DNA of 64,000 nucleotides from Nemertoderma westbladi (taxonomy: Eukaryota > Xenacoelomorpha > Nemertodermatida > Nemertodermatidae), in the NCBI GenBank assembly GCA_032718475.1, contig JAUCBJ010008354.1:124001-188000 (forward strand), given 5' to 3'. Of this stretch, positions 31,901 to 44,437 are shown piece by piece. The first letter of the stretch is position 1. Every line of letters begins with the position of its first letter. Position numbers and translations under genes: made by a program. Below the pieces are notes generated by a model that ran no database searches, was not told where the DNA came from, and saw nothing but the letters and a program-made list of their open reading frames with translations.

Positions 31901-33185
31901 ATTTGTCGAATTAGGGAAGTGGTCGTAGGAAGAGTATCTTGCCTTCCATAGTTTCCGGACAGTTTTCAGTCTCTTTCCAGTAAACATAAACGACTAGCTG
32001 GGCGATTTAGTTGTTGTGTTACTTTCTCCGCTCCCTTGGCCTGTCTAATCTTCACCGGGGTAAGATGAGGAGGCCATTCTTCTTCTTCTTTACTTAAGAA
32101 GTCGGATCCACCTAACCAGCCTGGATTATCTATCAGTTCTTGAGGAGTTGCTCCTCTGGAAGCGATGTCGGCTGGATTAATCGTCCCAAGGCAATGTCTC
32201 CATTGATCTACATTGGAGTTAATATCGTCATTATCTGAGGAGTATGGTGTTCCCTCAGTTGGATCGTCCACATCACTGCTCTCCACTTCCCATTCCTTTA
32301 CTTGGTATACCTGTTGTTGAGGTAATCTCTCTTTGAGAGTTCTACGGGAAGGGCCAGTGAAGTACCAACCTACTCTAGTTCTTACCGCATAGGTTTGCAG
32401 TGGCTGCGGTTGAGCAGGCCGTTTCTCCAATGTCTCGAGCGCCTCATGCGCGTTTTGGCCAATGAGTATTTGCACTCCAGAATAATCTGTCTGGAATCGA
32501 GGTATCTTAAGATGTTGGATGCTCTCATCCTCGTCCCAATTATAAAGGTCTGCTTGGGTAGTAGCGAAGTTCTTTATAGCCACCATTTTTACCGACCTTA
32601 TCCCTTGTGCTCCTAATTTATCCTGGGGGGTGGACAACACACCTACATAGTAGTCTGCCGTTAGGGTAGATTTCCAAACCTGCATAATTCCTGACATATT
32701 CAATTTAGTCCGGAATTTGGGTTGTCCAGCAAAGATATCTTCGGCTAGTTCTTGATCGATGAATGTTCCTGTGCTGCCGGAGTCAAGGAGGGCGTTCACT
32801 ATGTAACTTTTGTTAGGACCATGAACTCTTACCTGCACTACAGGAAATTCTCTGATTCCTACGTTGGAAGTTGGAGCTTTCCAAGATGGTTGTCTGGCAA
32901 AAGTAGTTGGGGGGAACTCATTGTCGGTGTCCTTTTCATAAGTAAGTGCTCGATACACTGAAGTATTTATTAGGTAACAGGATTCGTTGGCGTCAGAGAA
33001 TTCGTCAGTATAGAATCCTTCCATCTCAGACTCTTGATCAGTGTCATTTACATCACTGAATTGGACATGTAGTTCGGGCTCACTTACCTGACTCGGGTTG
33101 TCTCGTTCGAATTCACTGCGTAACAAGATGTGATGTTTCGCACCGCACTTTGCACACTTTACTTCGGAGTAACAGGTTCGCCGTT
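31901..33185 (-). pseudogene. pol: Protease plus doubly deleted pol remnant (B)
   Basis: Reads from the third cysteine motif (KCAKCGAKHH) through the protease (ALLDSGSTGTFID, ILIGQNAHE). The acidic linker SSDNDD is followed by INSNV and then jumps to the end of RNase H (DQWRHCLGTINPADIASRG). After AKGAEKV it jumps again, to the very end of the integrase tail (TQQLNRPASRLCLLERD). Both joins keep the frame, giving one 386-codon reading from 33126 down to a TGA at 31966, where E has CGA. RT, most of RNase H and the integrase core are gone. The upstream part of the same frame lies at 45678-48039, beyond element E. Confidence 0.9.
33181..33185. repeat. Target-site duplication of E, left (CCGTT)
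   Basis: CCGTT is repeated at 45673-45677. It lies within the codons of B's second zinc knuckle; removing E and one copy restores the knuckle reading. Confidence 0.92.
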
Positions 33186-34420
33186 AGTAAAAGCTTCTGT
33201 GGGATATAACTGGCCCCTTTTGCTTCGCAATCCAGTTTCCCCCCAGGCGCTGGAATACACTCAAAGGCTCTCTAACTATATATATATTCCCCTTGCCCGC
33301 AAGGTACCGTTACAGGTGTTTTAACGGACATAAAAGTCATTCTTCTATATACGTGTTTTGGCGGACATGGTAAGGCAAAAAACCAGCAATGCACCAAATA
33401 CCTTTACACAGCTTAGCCTTGATGATTCATATTACGACATCTAACAGCTGGTTGCTGACATGGGAACAGCCATTGGACACATGGTTCTTTGTTTAGCTTA
33501 AGCCAATCAGAGCGATTTTTTCTGTCGATGTGGAGGTATTCGGCCGATCATAATAGGAGTGTTCAGTCTTACTGTTTTTTCTTGATACGGTTGTGTTCCT
33601 TCTATCTAGGCCAGGAACACCGGCTCTAGAGTCAATTCGTTTCAGACTTTAGAAGAAACATTAGTAGGCTTAAGATTATAGAGCGTATAACTGTTATCGG
33701 TCCAGTCAAACAGTGTTACCATCTTAACCTACCGTCTTAATGCTATTTACTGTTGTGTTTTGGTTGAATATTGTTATTTGGAGAACATATATAAAGAACC
33801 CAAATTTCCCAATTTTCTTGATACACTACAGGTTAGAGAGACGGGTTATATATAGCGATTGCGACTTATATTATTGTGTATGTAGTTAATTTAATGCTAT
33901 TTGATAAGCACTACATTGGTCCGTTGCTGTTCTCTTTATATATGATAAAAATCATTGACGGTCGGCAAATTAGTGGGCAGTATTGTGTGTTACCGGTAGT
34001 GTGCATGATTGTGACTGATAACTAAGCATTTCCTAAAGAATGCGCCTCATACGTGAATCATAAGCCTTACCGACTTACCATTGTGATTAGTATAAGTCAT
34101 ATCTCTGTTTAACTAGATAGAGCGCCACGTCCTAAAGGAACTGTTAATATTTCCCGAAAGTGAATAATATTGGTCAGAAATTATTTATTAACGATCAATC
34201 GAATAATACAGTAAGCTTACACTGCAATAATAATCTAAGCCCTCAGAATCCAGTCTCCCGGGTATATCCAGCGGGTGAATGGACGCGCACTAGGCTGGCT
34301 TCTGCTAATGTTGTGTTTATTGGTATTAAATATTTGTCATCTTCTAAAGTCTATTTATAAACCAAAAGACATATAAATTTTGGCAGGTTAAACTGCTAAA
34401 GGTCTTCAAAAGCGCGTACA
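33186..34420 (+). repeat. 5' LTR of element E
   Basis: 1,235 bp, subfamily 2, ending AAAAGCGCGTACA. The terminal TG is changed to AG. Confidence 0.95.
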
Positions 34421-36657
34421 ATAACAGTTATTGACTTTATTGCAGTAAACAATAAAGTTGAAAGTACCGGTCGACCGTTAAACCTGAACCGGTACATCTG
34501 TAGGTCAGTAGGCCCAACTGCCAGAACCGGTACTGCTGTAGGTCCGTAGGTCCAACTGCCAGAACCGGTACTTCTGTAGGTCCGTAGGCCCAACTGTCCT
34601 AACCGGTACTTCCAGTATAAGTACATTAGTATTATTTCGATTGTGATCTATTGTATATTGTAGGCTGTCAGGGGAATAGGGATTGATCACCCCTCATTCT
34701 TTTGTATAGTTTACTTATTTCTGTCAGTTTTATTTCCTAGTAAGTTAATATTGAGCTGAAGACGTGTAAGTCTGCTCAGATTGTTCAGATAATTGTAGGC
34801 CGGACTGTTGTCGGATTGTTGTTGGGTTTGGAGAGATTACGGCGTGTGTAGAGTTTGTCCGATAGAGTGCCAGTTAGTAAGTTGGGGCAGCCATAGCTGT
34901 AAGGTCAATCCCCTCTTAAAGAATAAGTCGTACTACCGTGTTAGAACGCATACTAACTAACAATTTTGGAATCTGCACATACTGTAGTTTATTTAGGCTT
35001 GACAGTATTCTGCCAGCGTTTTGGCCTGTGTTTGTTTGTGTGGTCTGTTCAGGTACCGTAATAGTTATTACTCAGATATTTTGTAGGCTGGATTGTTGTC
35101 TAGCTATTATTAGGTCTGAAGAGATTGCTGCGTGTGTAGAGTTTGTCTGATAAAGTGCCAGTTAGTAAGTTGGGGCAGCCATAGCTGTAAGGTCAATCCC
35201 CTCTTAAAGAATAAGTCGTACTACCGTGTTAGAACGCATACTAACTAAACATTTCGGAATCTACACGTACGGTAGTTTATTTAGGCTTGGTGGTAGTCTG
35301 CCAGCGTTTGGTTTGTATTTTGTTTGAGTATTCTGTACGGGTAGCGTAATATTTATTATTCAGAGTTTATGCGATTATTCGCAACATTCATGTCCCCAAG
35401 TTTATTCCTACAGTAATTGTGTTTGTTACACATACCGTTATAGTTAAATTAACCCCGGTACTACACGGGCTGCTTGGCGTAGGACAAGACTGGTGACTTT
35501 GTGCTTCGGTCACTCCAGCAGATGCCGTGGTTCTTTTAACTGTTCAAGTATATTTAACTACTGATTATTTGTTGTACCAGTACTTGTACCTAATTTAGGG
35601 TTTAGTGTACAGTGCTTTCCGAGGTAATTAGTGTGTAGGCAGTATATTTGTGTTGTAAAGTGGTTAATAGGCACGCTGGATCTGGTAGTCCGCGGTAATT
35701 AACTTCCAGGTAGGAACACTCCGTGATACATAACGTAGTACCTATAGCAATACGGCTATAGGTCGTCAGGCGGTGGTATTTTCCTATCTGGACAGTGCAA
35801 TATATTTACTACTACTTATTATTTTCAAATACCGTAGTACCCTGTCCGTTGTAATAACCAGTATTCTAACCCTTTGTTAGACTGGTTTGTAGACTTCCTG
35901 TAAAATTACCCTAAAAATTTCGTACGTAATATTTTTGTTGTGTTTAATTAGAGATTTAATCTCACCCGTATCGTAAGTAATTTGTAGTATTAAGTAACTT
36001 AGGTAAATTAGAATTATCTGTTTTAGTGTCCCATAGGTAGCACTTCACTGAGAGCGCACAGCTTCTGTGTAGTGACTCCCCCAGAAATAATAACATTTAT
36101 TTCAAATATTGACAAAAAACCCATTTTTTAGGGTATATATTTATTATAAATCAACTCAAACGATTTATAAATAGTAGGCCTGCCATACAACAACTAGGTC
36201 TCAATATCAGTTGGACTACTGCTTAAATAGCGGTAATAAAGTAAGTTAAAGTAACTAAGTAACCCTAAAATATTCAGAAATTCAATTATTCTAAAATAAT
36301 TGACATACCGGTATTTACCATAGGCTTATTATATTTATTTCTATAAATTTGAGCTAAAATCATACCGGTATTCTGTAATTAATTCTAGTTCATAATTATA
36401 CTTATATATACTATAAGTGTAAGCTGTATATCGGTATTCACGATAGGCCTATTATATATGTATATATATTTGTGCTAAATTTATATACCGGTACTCTGTG
36501 ACAAAACAAGTTTACAATACTTATATATATTATAAGTGCATACCGGTATTCTAATATATTGCAATAAATTACCGGTACTAGGCCAACGGTCATACTGAAT
36601 TACTAGACTTGCTTTAACTGTAACTATAGCAGTAAGTATTCAACTGTGTAGCTAAAC
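34421..36657 (+). other. 5' leader of element E
   Basis: Starts with the CTTTATTGC hairpin (34435-34457, one change in the stem), then about three 38-bp units with ACCGGTACT(T/G)CTGTAGG (34480-34610). A block containing TAAGTCGTACTACCGTGTTAG is present twice (about 34870-34960 and 35160-35250). ACCGGTAT palindromes return close to gag (36300-36560). Confidence 0.75.
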
Positions 36658-39340
36658 ATGTCTGACACTCAGCAAAACCTGTCAGACAGTCTAATCGATA
36701 CAACCATCTGTGACACAGATAGGAGTGTGGAGCGATTAAGAAAGGAGTTCAGCTCACCTCCTACTGAAAGAAAAGTCATCCCTCCAGTAGTGGTATCAGA
36801 CCCTAAGCTAATCCAACACCGTAGGTCTATCATCGGCACTCGGGCCCAAGTCAAATGGAACCAGGAAGCAGCTGTCCAACAGCAGCAACATCCTAGTCAA
36901 GAAACTTGTTCCCAGCGATCCGATAGCTCCAGTAGTGCGGATACTGCAGAGCTGACCCCCGAACGCGGAGTGCAGATGGCGGCTACAGCCTACTCGGATC
37001 CCCTTCTCACCCTTCCTGCCGCAGTGCTAACTACAATATTGATCGCGGTGGAGGAACATCAAGCCGATTGGGCGAGAAGTAAGCGAGCGACCCAAGATAG
37101 TTATGCGGGATACGCCAGGGAAGAATTGATGTCTATTGTCGAGTCACAATGGAACTTTCCCGGACCCGGACTCCCGTTAGATTTGTCCGAAGCTGCTTGG
37201 GAAGATATACACAGGCTGGGAGTGACTAAAGATACAATGGATCCAGCTGTTTGGAAGAGGTCGGCAGCAGGATATGTGCAGGGATTCTTCGGCTCCTTGG
37301 AGCGATTAGAAGAACAACTGTTTCGACAACCCCAAGGACCTCAAGAGCAGGAAGAGCTGCTATATCAAGTACGCGAAAGAACCCTGCGCATTAGACTAAT
37401 CCTATCAGCCTTTGAGGAAACTTCCAAAAGAAAACAGGACACGTCGCTGCAGGTTGCTGTCAAAACTTGGTTCCAGCGGGTAGGTCTCAAAGTACAAGAA
37501 ACGGACCAGTGGAAATCCCAGCTGTCTGAGAGACTAACCTATGAAGAACCAACCGATGCCACCCTTTCTCAAGTGAAAGGCGAAGAGACCGCAGAGAGAC
37601 CACGAACGCGAGACGCCATAGACATATATCTGTCCGACTATCAGCGATTCCTAGGAGACGAAGAGTTGAGGAGACGGCTGTCTGGACTTTCCCCTAATAG
37701 TGAAGGAACCCAACTTGTGTTGGACGCAATTGATACTGAGATGATAGCTGCGGACCAAGCTAAATTTGATGAACGTCTCCGCATAGCTAGAGCTCAAGAA
37801 GAACAAGTAAAGAAAAGGCGGATTGAAGACAAAAAGGCAGCAGCAATAGCAGCGGCAATGGCAACAGCAGAAGCAGACAGAAAGGCAGAAAGAAAGGTGG
37901 CAGAAGCAGCGGCCGAAGCGGAAATAAAGGCGGCGGAGGCAAAAGCAGAAGCAGACAGAAAGGCGGAAAGAAAGGCGGCGGAGGCAGTGGCAGAAGCAGA
38001 ACGGAGAGCGTCTGAGGAGACCGCCCAGCTGGAGTTAGAAGATCTGCAGGAGACGCAAGACAGCATCGGTAGGCAGTTAACAGACAGTCGAATGCAGATG
38101 ATGAGTCGATCTACCTCCAAACGCCAAGGCTATACATCATCGGAGGAAGGGGATACCACCGATCCTGAAGGTGGAGGAAATCAATCTCGTCTCAGTAGAC
38201 GTAGAAGAACATCTCACCGTCATAAATTGCCTGATTTGCCCCCAGCCGTTAGAAGACAATTAGCTAGCACAACAGTAGGTAGTACAGAACCCACAGACCG
38301 AATTATTACCGTCAACAGACTCCCTACTATAACAGATGAGCCTGAAATAATTAGGCCTTTTCTCGAAGCCACCCCTTTGGTGCTAGAGACACCTGTACTC
38401 CCTGAAACAAACTCTAAATTCCATTTACACAGTACTACACTGCATGTACCCGGTAGAACAGTCCATGAAAATATCCCTGTCCTGGAAGCTGAGAGAGAAA
38501 TCAAAGATTTGTCTCCTGTCGTCCCGCGTCAGCCCGCTACAATGTTGGCGACTCCCGCTTCGGTGGTCGAGTGGGTAGAGGAGGGACGGCGGGGGATGAA
38601 TCTCCTGCTCGGACAGATGCAGGAGACTGTCCACCAACTTAAGGGAAGGTAGAGCAGAGTTGCAAGAAGTGCAGCAAAGTATCGCACTAGAACGCGACAA
38701 ATTAGTCAACATACAAAAGGGCATACCAATACCCCCAGTAACATTGTGTCAACCTGTTAGGTCTGAAGTATTACATGCGCAAGGTGTGGAGCCTACACGC
38801 ATCTATACTGCTAGTGAAGTAGAAACTCCTATAGCAAACCCTATTAAGGGTGATTATAGACCTGTTATTAACGATATCCCCTATAGACCTGACAATGACC
38901 CGAGAAATTTATATACTGATAATTCGATATTAAATAACACGATGGCCCAAGAAAGCTTTACGCGTCAGATGGCTAGAACAGAAGCCCGCCAAGCAGTCAA
39001 AGTGGGAGAGATCGTCAAATTCAATGGAGATGAGATGAAATGGTTACCTTTCAACGAATATTACAAAGATAGCATACAAAACTCTGTACTATCTAACGGA
39101 GAGAAACTTAGGTTCCTCATCAAGTGCTTGGAAGGACCTCCCAGGTTAATGGCGTTAAAGTTTATTGGACATCCAGAAGAATTAAGACAGGTATGGGATA
39201 CATTAAACATCAGGTATGGTAACAAGGATAACATAGCTAAGTATTTGTATGCAAAATTAGTAGCCCCCCGACACTTCCTTAGTAGCGGGATTATAGAGTT
39301 TTCCGATGAAATTCAGGAGATCTGTAGACAATTGGACTAG
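36658..39340 (+). pseudogene. gag: Gag of element E, frameshifted
   Basis: Starts MSDTQQNLSDSLIDTTICD and follows A and C closely for 660 codons, with its own version of the Ala/Glu/Lys coiled coil (AEADRKAERK twice, near 37860-38000). At about 38647 a small deletion shifts the frame, ending the first reading at 38652; the second frame resumes at once (ELQEVQQSIALERDKLVN) and continues through the conserved BEL gag domain (VKFNGDEMKWLPFNEYYKD). TAG at 39338-39340 replaces the tryptophan of QLDWLGKSHEYQ in the other copies. The rest of gag continues in the same frame after it. Confidence 0.9.
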
Positions 39341-41283
39341 TTAGGTAAGTCTCATGAATATCAGAGTTCAATGGTTATTGGAGCCATAGTCTCTACTTTA
39401 CCAAAGGGTGGAGTATGTACACGCTGGGACAAGAAAGTGTTGTACATGAATGAACAACAACGACGAAGTCCTACCATGGCTGATCTCATGTCCTTCTTAG
39501 ATAGTGAAGTAAAATTACAACTCATAAAGCAGTCCAGAGAGAAAACATCGGAAAATAAGGTAAGTGAGAAACCCGTTTCTAGGAGAAGGATAATACCAGT
39601 GTGTTATACTGACGACGGCGAAAGCCAAGCTTCTCAAGAAGAGGACAGCGGGAAAGACACAGCAAAATCTTACTATGACAATAAGACCTATAAAGGCGTA
39701 AGTAAATACAAGTCTCGAACCAGTGACAGGAGAGAACAGGTAACAACAACTCCTCCTACGTCTCCTAAGAGAATTCACAGAAGAAAGCCCGAAGAAAGAA
39801 CGAGAGTGCATAACGTTACCCAAGGTAAGGTGAGTAACATCAAACCAAAATGTGCGCTGTGCGACGGGCCCCACCGTTTGAGTGCGTGTGCTGAATTTCT
39901 AAAGAAATCCCTTGTAGACAGACGTACAGTCCTGTGGAATAAGCGGTTATGCTATAATTGCCTCAGATCAGGACACCAACGGCGAACCTGTTACTCCGAC
40001 GTAAAGTGTGCAAAGTGTGGCGCGAAACATCACATCTTGTTACACAGTGAGTTCGAACGAGACAACCCGAGTCAGGTAAGTGAGCCCGAACTACATGTCC
40101 AATTCAGTGATGTAAATGACACTGATCAAGAGTCTGAGATGGAAGGATTCTATACTGACGAATTCTCTGACGCCAACGAATCCTGTTACCTAATAAATAC
40201 CTCAGTGTATCGAGCACTTACTTATGAAAAGGACACCGACAATGAGTTCCCCCCAACTACTTTTGCCGACAACCATCTTGGAAAGCTCCAACTTCCAACG
40301 TAGGAATCAGAGAATTTCCTGTAGTGCAGGTAAGAGTTCACGGTCCTAACAAAAGTTACATAGTGAACGCCCTCCTTGACTCCGGCAGCACAGGAACATT
40401 CATCGATCAAGAACTAGCCGAAGATATCTTTGCTGGACAACCCAAATTCCGGACTAAATTGAATATGTCAGGAATTATGCAGGTTTGGAAATCTACCCTA
40501 ACGGCAGATTACTATGTAGGTGCGTTGTCCACCCCCCAGGATAAATTAGGAGCACAAGGTATAAGGTCGGTAAAAATGGTGGCTATAAAGAACTTCGCTA
40601 CTACCCAAGCAGACCTTTATAATTGGGACGAGGATGAGAGCATCCAACATCTTAAGATACCTCGATTCCAGACAGATTATCCTGGAGTGCAAATACTCAT
40701 CGGCCAAAACGCGCATGAGGCGCTCGAGACATTGGAGAAACGGCCTGCTCAACCGCAGCCACTGCAAACCTATGCGGTAAGAACTAGAGTAGGTTGGTAC
40801 TTCACTGGCCCTTCCCGTAGAACTCTCAAAGAGAGATTACCTCAATAACAGGTATACCAAGTAAAGGAATGGGAAGTGGAGAGCAGTGATGTGGACGATC
40901 CAACTGAGGGAACACCATACTCCTCAGATAATGACGATATTAACTCCAATGTAGATCAATGGAGACATTGCCTTGGGACGATTAATCCAGCCGACATCAC
41001 TTCCAGAGGAGCAACTCCTCAAGAACTGATAGATAATCCAGGCTGGTTAGGTGGATCCGACTTCTTAAGTAAAGAAGAAGAAGAATGGCCTCCTCATCTT
41101 ACCCCGGTGAAGATTAGACAGGCCAAGGGAGCGGAGAAAGTAACACAACAACTAAATCGCCCAGCTAGTCGTTTATGTTTACTGGAAAGAGACCGAAAAC
41201 TGTCCGGAAACTATGGAAGGCAAGATACTCTTCCTACGACCACTTCCCTAATTCGACAAATATCTAGGGACTCCATAACGTAA
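39341..41283 (+). pseudogene. pol: Knuckles, protease and doubly deleted pol remnant (E)
   Basis: Continues from the TAG with knuckle motifs CALCDGPHRLSAC and CYNCLRSGHQRRTC and then CAKCGAKHH. A frameshift near 40270 separates these from the protease (ALLDSGSTGTFID). TAA at 40846-40848 interrupts LPQ*QVYQ. The last piece joins SSDNDDINSNV to DQWRHCLGTINPADI and AKGAEKV to TQQLNRP, the same two in-frame joins as B, and ends at TAA 41281-41283. RT and integrase core are absent. Confidence 0.9.
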
Positions 41284-42910
41284 TAACATATGGAGTGGGC
41301 GTGTGACTATATCATTTTATATTTGTTTTTATTTTATATTTATGTATGTATTATTATGTAATTTTATTATAATCGTTTCCTTTAATTTTATTTTAGTAAA
41401 ATGTTATTTTAGTGATTATTTAGTAGATTAGTGCAATATATTAGTGTTTACTACGTACGTAATTACTTATAATATATTTAGTGCGACGGCGAGAAATAAT
41501 TATTTTTTCTCTTTCCTTACTGTCCATATCATATTATAAATACGTGACTACAGTAAGATGAAATGTCCGTACTTATTAAAGTACAATAAAGCCACTACTA
41601 TATTCAGGTATTATTGGTAGGCAGAGTATTAGGAATGCAAAGTTCAGATCCTCGTGTCTCGGCTAAACCAAGCTCTGGGTAGACCTTGGAAATGACTTGC
41701 CTCTTCACACTGACATTGCTTCGTGCGATATTGCTCTTCTACCTTATATTAAATAATACATATAGTAGCGTGATGTCCATATAACAGTAGCGTAAAACGC
41801 AAATAAATCTGTTAAACCTTTTGGCCATCTGTAATTCTAGTCGATTAAGATATCGCGGCACCCACCGATATACTTGAAAGACAAATTCTAGAATCAGTGG
41901 TTAACGTCCCCAGACAAGTTCTGGAATAAATCGGTGCCCATCTTAAATATTAATTTAATATTTAGTAAAATCTGTAAAATTCAGATCCTTTAAATTTCTA
42001 GTCAATTAAGATATCACAGCACTTACCGATACTCTTAAAAGGCAATTTTCTAGAATTAAGGATCCTCAGTCCCCAGACATGCTATGGAATAAAAATTGTG
42101 TCAATCTTATCAAATAATAAAATTCACGGGAATAAATTTAAATTCATATTTTAAATGAATTTCATAAATTGTCATTTTTGCGCAATTTATAACATTCCCA
42201 AAATTCCATTAATTAATAGATCATGGGAGCGGAGATTCATCCTATTGAGTGTATTAGAGTGCGAGAATCTCCAACATATAGTCAATAGCCGATAAAATTA
42301 ATAAAATCATGCATAAAGAGGATATTGACAATTAAAGAATTATTATTAAATAGCATCCCAGATCTGTATGCATGAGAATTACCCTAATTCTACCGCTAGC
42401 ATTCCATAATGTCACCATAGCAACACCCACGCTAGAATTAGAAGCAAGTTAAAAGAACAACAGAAAGCTTGTCCCATTGCATAGCATAGAGAATACATAG
42501 CACACTGTTAGTATCCAAGGATACACAGTAATAACGTGACATTCTGGAAGGCACTGACTAACGGACAAATGGCCTGTATGTGTACAATTGGTGACAGTTG
42601 TGTGGAATTTGTGCGTTTGTAGGTGAATGTTACTGCTAAGGTGTGTTTACAGTAGCTAGTCGCAATTGTGAAAGTAGCCCAACTCTCCTATAGAAAGAAC
42701 CTAAAGTGGATTCAAGCCTTTGGGACGGACAGTGGAGTGACTTGTGCCGGTTATCGTTGTCGTGCTGTTGCTACATGTTGGCGTAAACACCGCGACGACG
42801 GTACATCGGCGCTGAGAATCCCACTGTCCGGGGGCAAAGAAAGGTAGGCAGCGACGCCCGCTCGCCTAAACATAAACTCATTACAATATTAATAAACTCA
42901 GATAGCAGAT
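41284..42910 (+). other. Conserved non-coding module (E)
   Basis: Near-identical to B's module and close to A's. Contains the doubled TCCCCAGACA block (about 41840-42130). Directly before ORF3 it reads CTCAGATAGCAGATATG, with two possible splice acceptors. Confidence 0.6.
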
Positions 42911-44359
42911 ATGACAGAGTTGATAGAAGATGATCTTGGTATCAGGGAGCGATATACTCTACCTTTACAAGCATTTGTGGATAGCTTGATACGCGATGAA
43001 GCCGATCCAACCATTACGGAGGACGATGGTTGTTATATCGAACCGCCGATGTCCCAAGAGCAACTTGCGCGTGAATTGGACTATCGAAAATTCACCACTC
43101 GCTATACGAATCGTAATGGTACGTATGTGGACTTCCTAACTACCGGCCATCCTATCGATTTACATGATACGGACGATGTAGACACCGAAAGGGAAATGGT
43201 TCTATTTAAATATCATACCCAGCGGAGTCGTAACGATAAACCGAGAATAGATCACGAAAATTCTACTCGTAACAGACTGGGAAGACGAACCAATATGCCT
43301 AGAATCTGAGGAGATTCAGCCTATCGCACCCGGAACAGCGACAACGATTACATCCTAGAATGGTATCAAGGTCCACAGTGTCTCACTGCGTACAATTATC
43401 GCCATGCCAACTATGTTTCTCGGCAACGTTGTCGGTTATGCGCATCGAGAGACCATGTTACGCCCATGGACACAAACGTCCGCTGTTCCTAGTTCCAAGA
43501 ACAACCGACTATGGAAATTTATTGCGCATATTGCCGACTCAATAACTTGCACATTTTTGCGGTTTGCCCTCAATTTATGACTCAATGTCACCATTGTCAA
43601 CTAAAGGGACACGCCAGTTTCGATTGCCCTTTTAATCGAGATTTGGAAAGCGTAGATGAAATGATCACACTACGTTACATCAGAGCTTGGGAAGCGAACG
43701 CTGATTTACATTGTGATTCGCGCCATCGCTATTATCCTGGACGCGCTTACGAAGGAGTTTATGCGTTCCATCCTTATCTATTCGCTTCTGTCGAACAGAA
43801 ATCACGCATATCGAGTTACGAGCTACTGAAGCGCGTCGGAGAATGTATTTCAACCAAATTCGTACGCAAATTTCTCAGGAGTGTTAATCCTAGCGACCTT
43901 CATTCCTATAACTTAATCAATTATATCCGTCAGGATCCGGACTATGGAGACTTGTTTGTTAACTCACACCCCGAGTCACAGGAAGTATATCGACGGCCTT
44001 ACGAATACCGAGCCCGCGAACGCGAGTTGGAAAGGACCATTAAACCCCGGAGGTTTCTAACTGCCTATGGTCCACCCACGGCCCTCGTTCAGACCACTCA
44101 TAAAGGACCCGTAAGAGCGGCTGTCTTGAAACGAGCTCTCAAAGCCGTTAGACCCCTCTCCCCTGACGTTGATGTCAATCAACCCGGTACTTAGATGGGC
44201 GGATACACCGACCATAATCCTACACCCTCTGACGCAATCATATTGCACCCTTCACCCAGGAGTTATAGCCCTCCTTGTAAAGTGGCTCGCCCCAAAGAGA
44301 AAAGGACTCTGGCTAGCTTTAAAAAACTGCGTAAACGCCGTCCGCGCAAGAAAGACTAA
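42911..44359 (+). pseudogene. ORF3 of element E
   Basis: MTELIEDDLG start, the alternative 107-residue segment as in B, then a frameshift at the shared junction (about 43275). Beyond it are DNDYI(L)EWYQGPQ, RCRLC-type cysteines, CAYCRLNNLHIFAVC and CHHCQLKGHASFDC. From 43511 a 227-codon frame stays open through the tyrosine-rich region to TAG 44192-44194. The basic C-terminal part then continues to TAA 44357-44359. Lesions (a TAG near 43488 and the 44192 stop) are few for a gene with no enzyme left in its element. Confidence 0.83.
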
Positions 44360-44423
44360 CTGTTTAGAGTATTTACGTATATTAGAAACTGTGATTTTGT
44401 ATATTTTATAGACTCAAATCCCA

Positions 44424-44437
44424 TTTTCTGGGAGCGG
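44424..44437 (+). promoter_or_regulatory. Polypurine tract of element E
   Basis: TTTTCTGGGAGCGG adjoining the 3' LTR TG, identical to A and B. Confidence 0.73.

Noticed and set aside
33186-34420. The LTR at 33186 as the end of B in a tandem arrangement
   Set aside because: Its orientation is opposite to B's LTRs, CCGTT flanks the 33186-45672 unit, and B's knuckle coding resumes exactly after it, so it is a nested insertion.
34396-34690. Repetitive Thr/Gly/Ser/Trp readings in the E and B leaders
   Set aside because: They are only the 38-bp ACCGGT repeats read as codons, and are not open in A or C.
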